Part shown: positions 61,465 to 64,000 of the stretch, piece after piece
Position numbering within the stretch: the stretch's first letter is position 1
Layout of the letters: each line of letters opens with the position of its first letter
NCBI RefSeq assembly: GCF_005938645.2
Contig: NZ_CP042171.1
Span: 2,852,001-2,916,000 of the forward strand
Reading direction: 5' to 3'
Source: Pedobacter sp. KBS0701
Lineage (GTDB): Bacteria; Bacteroidota; Bacteroidia; Sphingobacteriales; Sphingobacteriaceae
DNA length: 64,000 nt
Program-made: the position numbers and the translations under genes
The notes under the pieces: model-generated
Seen by the model: the letters and a program-made list of their open reading frames with translations, nothing else
Databases searched by the model: none
What the model was told of the DNA's origin: nothing

Positions 61465-62394
61465 CTACACACTTTTATACTTCGGAAGATTAATCAGCAG
61501 TACACTTCCCAAAATTATTACCAGTCCGATCACCTGCGTAAGGCCAATTACCTCATTAGTAAAGGTTAAACTCAACAATACAGCAACTACTGGGTTTACA
61601 TAAGCATAAGTACTCACCTGTGTAGCCGGACGTACTTTAAGCAACCACACATAAGCACTGAATGCTGCAATGGAACCGAATAAGATCAGGTAAATAATGG
61701 ATAGCCACGCATCCAGTGATATACTACCCCAATCCAATAATTTAAATTCTGATTTCACGAATGCTCCTGGTAAAAAAGCCAAACTGGCCATCAACATCTG
61801 CCACCCCGTATTAACAGAAACCGAACTACCTGTAGTAGGATGATATTTAGAATAAAGCGATCCCCCTGCCCATGCTATTGGTCCAAAAACCAGCAGCACC
61901 ATGCCAATAATCTGTAAGTTACTTTGAGGTTTATCAAGCGCCAGCCTAATCTGATCTCCAAACAAGAGTACAACCCCTAAAAATCCGATAATTAAACCTG
62001 AAACGATATATTTATTGCTCAGATTTTCTTTCCAGTGTGATTTATCGAGAATCACAAACCATATTGCTGCCGAAGCTACCATAATAGCCACTAAACCGCT
62101 TGGTATAAATTGTTCTACCCAGATTACGATTCCATTACCTAAACCAAGCATTAAAATGCCGCTTATTGTAGCAATTTTGATGGTTCTCTTATTAAAAATA
62201 TCCTCTCCCTTTATTTTACACCAGCTTAACATTAAAACTCCCGCGATGGAAAAACGAACTGTTCCCAGGATGAACGGCGGAAAACCGGCCAAGGCCTTTT
62301 GAATGAAAAAATAAGTAGACCCCCAAACAATATATACGATAGCAAAAGCCAGGTAAACCATTACCGGAGATGCCGTTTTATTTAAATTTGTCAT
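61465..62394 (-). CDS. EamA-family exporter (DMT superfamily)
   Basis: 309 residues. Ten membrane helices in two EamA halves (YLAFAIVYIVWGSTYFFIQK, PPFILGTVRFSIAGVLML at the start; STYAYVNPVVAVLLSLTFTN near the end). RhaT/YdcZ-type metabolite exporter; substrates of relatives include amino acids. It is 4 bases after the Lrp gene, so the two form one operon and the Lrp protein is the probable regulator of export, in the manner of Lrp-linked amino-acid exporters. Confidence 0.9.
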   Translation of the reverse strand: MTNLNKTASPVMVYLAFAIVYIVWGSTYFFIQKALAGFPPFILGTVRFSIAGVLMLSWCKIKGEDIFNKRTIKIATISGILMLGLGNGIVIWVEQFIPSGLVAIMVASAAIWFVILDKSHWKENLSNKYIVSGLIIGFLGVVLLFGDQIRLALDKPQSNLQIIGMVLLVFGPIAWAGGSLYSKYHPTTGSSVSVNTGWQMLMASLAFLPGAFVKSEFKLLDWGSISLDAWLSIIYLILFGSIAAFSAYVWLLKVRPATQVSTYAYVNPVVAVLLSLTFTNEVIGLTQVIGLVIILGSVLLINLPKYKSV

Positions 62395-62398
62395 GGTT

Positions 62399-62878
62399 TT
62401 ATTTTTCGGGAATGACTAATTGTTGCTGTTCTTTTACCGTTTCTAACACAATCGTTGTTTTCACGGATAAAATATTGGGAACTTTACTAAACTCATCACG
62501 TAATAAAGCCATCAAAGATGCCGAATCCGTAGTTCTCACTTTCACCAGGAAACAATCATCACCGGCTATTACGTGTACTTCCTGTACATCGGGGATTTTT
62601 GCCAATTCACTCGCTGTATCATTACAGCTGAAACTTTGCGAAGATTTCATGGAAATAAAAGCCAGCAACTTTAAGTCAACCGCAACAGGATTTACTTTGG
62701 CATTGTAACCGGTAATTACATTCTTTTTCTCAAGTTTTTTTACGCGTTCCAACACGGCTGATGGAACAAGATCTAATGCCTTCGCTAAATCTACGTTCGA
62801 GATCCGGGCATTATCCTGCATGAGCCTGAGTATAGCCAGATCGATATGATCCAGACTAAAATTATTTTCAATTACCAT
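62399..62878 (-). CDS. Lrp/AsnC-family transcriptional regulator
   Basis: 159 residues. HTH at the N-terminus (LDHIDLAILRLMQDNARISN, VDLAKALDLVPSAVLERVKK) and the RAM ligand-binding domain (VQEVHVIAGDDCFLVKVRTT). Lrp-type regulators sense amino acids and usually control a neighbour: the EamA exporter gene follows by 4 bases. TATTTTTA ends 4 bases before the ATG, similar to the box before yceH. Confidence 0.92.
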   Translation of the reverse strand: MVIENNFSLDHIDLAILRLMQDNARISNVDLAKALDLVPSAVLERVKKLEKKNVITGYNAKVNPVAVDLKLLAFISMKSSQSFSCNDTASELAKIPDVQEVHVIAGDDCFLVKVRTTDSASLMALLRDEFSKVPNILSVKTTIVLETVKEQQQLVIPEK

Positions 62879-62997
62879 TCAATAAAAATATAAATATTTA
62901 GAACAAAATTCAAAACAATTTAAATAAAAATGAATTTTATTCTATTAAATAGCTTAATAATGATAATTAATCTGTTCAATATGCAATATACCGAATT

Positions 62998-63315
62998 TTA
63001 TATTCCTAGTTTATCATAAAGGTCAATTACCTTTTTACGGAGTTTATTAATTTCTTCTTCCTTTTCGATCAGTTCTTTTTTAAGTGCGCTCAATTCTGCA
63101 GAGGGGTCTCCACCTGATTGACTATCAATCAACTGTACAACGGGAACTTTAAAGGTTTTAGAAATCTGGAGTAAACGGGAAATATTGAGATCAGTCTGTC
63201 CCGTTTCTATTTTACAGAAAGCCGGAGTAGAGATATTTAATTTTTTAGCAGCATCAGCTTGACTTAACCCTAAAGCCAGTCTACTTTGTTTAATACGATC
63301 ACCGATGCTTTTCAT
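62998..63315 (-). CDS. XRE-family helix-turn-helix protein
   Basis: 105 residues. Cro/C1-type HTH at residues 5-60: IKQSRLALGLSQADAAKKLN, STPAFCKIETGQTDLNISRL. The C-terminal 35 residues form a heptad coiled coil (ELSALKKELIEKEEEINKLR), which would give dimers. Alone; no phage or toxin gene is beside it. Upstream lies a nested inverted repeat. Targets unknown; autoregulation is common in the family. Confidence 0.9.
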   Translation of the reverse strand: MKSIGDRIKQSRLALGLSQADAAKKLNISTPAFCKIETGQTDLNISRLLQISKTFKVPVVQLIDSQSGGDPSAELSALKKELIEKEEEINKLRKKVIDLYDKLGI

Positions 63316-63324
63316 AGTTTAATT

Positions 63325-63401
63325 AGATATGAGATTTGAGAAGTGAGATATTAGATTTGAGACAAATCCCTCTCAAGTCTCAAATCTAACATCTCATATC
63401 T
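63325..63401. repeat. nested inverted repeat (ATATGAGAT / AGATTTGAGAC)
   Basis: Outer arms AGATATGAGAT (63325-63335) and ATCTCATATCT (63391-63401), and inner arms TTAGATTTGAGAC (63351-63363) and GTCTCAAATCTAA (63377-63389), all perfect. The left part also contains a near-direct repeat (GAGATTTGAG / TAGATTTGAG). It fills the gap between the Mpl-like gene's stop and the XRE gene's start. Confidence 0.85.
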
Positions 63402-64000
63402 ATTTATCTAAAGCGGCCGCCAGTTCAGGCAGATCGAAACCTGCATAATTGCCAGAGCTCATCATCAATAGGTTAGTATCTTTATAATTGAGGCTTAGCA
63501 GATAACCTTTCAGTTTCGCAGCATCGTTAAAAAATTTCAGTTTAGGATTCGCGAAAGCCTGTTGCACGTCATCTTCAGAAAAAGGCTCCATGCGTTTTTG
63601 CTCAAAAGATTTAATATCGATAAATACGATTGCCTCATCAGCCTTGTCCATTGCACCGGTATATTCTTTTAAAAAGTCTTTATTCAAACTGCTAAAGGTA
63701 TGTAGTTCGATGCAAGCTACGAGTTTCCTACTGGTAAACTGCGCTTTAACTGCATCAATAGTTGCTTTTAATTTTGAAGGCGAATGCGCAAAATCTTTGT
63801 AAACATTGGTCGACTCATCTGCTGAAATCACTTCTAAACGCTTGGCAGCCCCAGTGAATGAAGCAATGGCCGTATCAAATTCATTTTCATTAATATCCAA
63901 TTCTTTACATACCAGTTTCGCAGCATTCAGGTTCATCAGGTTATGATCGCCAAAGATCTTTAAAGCCGTTTCTTCCGGCAGCAGATAGGTTATTCCGTTC
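63400..64000 (-). CDS. mpl: Mpl-type muramate-tripeptide ligase, C-terminal part
   Basis: The right edge of the window cuts the gene: 199 codons are present, and the frame is open to 64000 (no stop). IFGDHNLMNLNAAKLVCKEL is the Mur-ligase domain with G-x-H-N-x-x-N, and DFAHSPSKLKATIDAV begins the C-terminal ligase domain, with MMSSGNYAGFDL at the end. This is the Mpl/MurC-like 'peptidoglycan synthetase' of Bacteroidetes, which links recycled L-Ala-D-Glu-mDAP to UDP-MurNAc. The N-terminal ATP-binding half lies outside, so MurC-like alternatives cannot be fully excluded. Confidence 0.82.
   Translation of the reverse strand, partial: NGITYLLPEETALKIFGDHNLMNLNAAKLVCKELDINENEFDTAIASFTGAAKRLEVISADESTNVYKDFAHSPSKLKATIDAVKAQFTSRKLVACIELHTFSSLNKDFLKEYTGAMDKADEAIVFIDIKSFEQKRMEPFSEDDVQQAFANPKLKFFNDAAKLKGYLLSLNYKDTNLLMMSSGNYAGFDLPELAAALDK

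Overview
The window is a compact, AT-rich chromosomal segment of a Bacteroidetes bacterium, most likely a Sphingobacteriaceae member close to Pedobacter (inference). The signs are GLPGLI and beta-barrel outer-membrane proteins, CarboxypepD_reg TonB receptors, a BlaI/M56 pair, a LytTR regulator with a beta-propeller histidine kinase, TAnnTTTG promoter boxes, weak ribosome-binding sites and MqnC. I see no tRNA, rRNA, CRISPR array, integrase or intact insertion sequence. Both ends cut genes: an OmpA-like C-terminus at the left and the 3' part of an Mpl-type ligase at the right.

Layout. 0-10 kb: YceH, FabF, then a TetR-thioesterase-SDR cluster with two copies of one operator, a divergent AraC regulator, two paralogous SDRs, a PhnA-like protein and a frameshifted small gene among structured repeats. 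10-22 kb: arginine decarboxylase, a DUF433/DUF5615 toxin-antitoxin-like pair, DUF72, a tight run of exonuclease, Imm32-like protein, fused peptide ABC ATPase and sialidase-like protein, then RNase R, a carboxypeptidase-regulatory protein and a polyprenyl synthase. 22-31 kb: rplU-rpmA, a GLPGLI/beta-barrel operon and, 4 kb away, a BlaI-M56 operon that carries the same three-half-site operator. 31-43 kb: a dicarboxylate/amino-acid symporter, ECF sigma operon, GH20 hexosaminidase, TrxB, acyl-CoA carboxylase beta subunit, MaoC and LOG proteins. 43-55 kb: a TonB receptor, GuaB, PpnP, an M16 peptidase pair, a second DUF433/DUF5615 module with a broken toxin, MqnC and two ferritin-like exported proteins. 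55-64 kb: LytTR regulator and 1000-residue hybrid-type sensor, ScpB, an Asp-rich microprotein, a GNAT-like protein, an EamA exporter with Lrp regulator, an XRE regulator and the Mpl fragment.

The coding content is mostly ordinary. The unusual signal is in the spaces between genes: (1) a palindromic family that occupies five of six non-overlapping convergent gene gaps; (2) a larger structured element, six copies, with a conserved core bounded by CCTGAT and AGCAGG; (3) shared operators linking BlaI to an outer-membrane operon; (4) TAnnTTTG boxes that end 3-4 bases before ATG at four genes, suggesting leaderless mRNAs; (5) 136/128-base direct repeats, paired hairpins and a 7-base tandem repeat across a stop codon. 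Two genes carry single-base homopolymer frameshifts. Family assignments rest on reading the proteins by eye; no database search was made.
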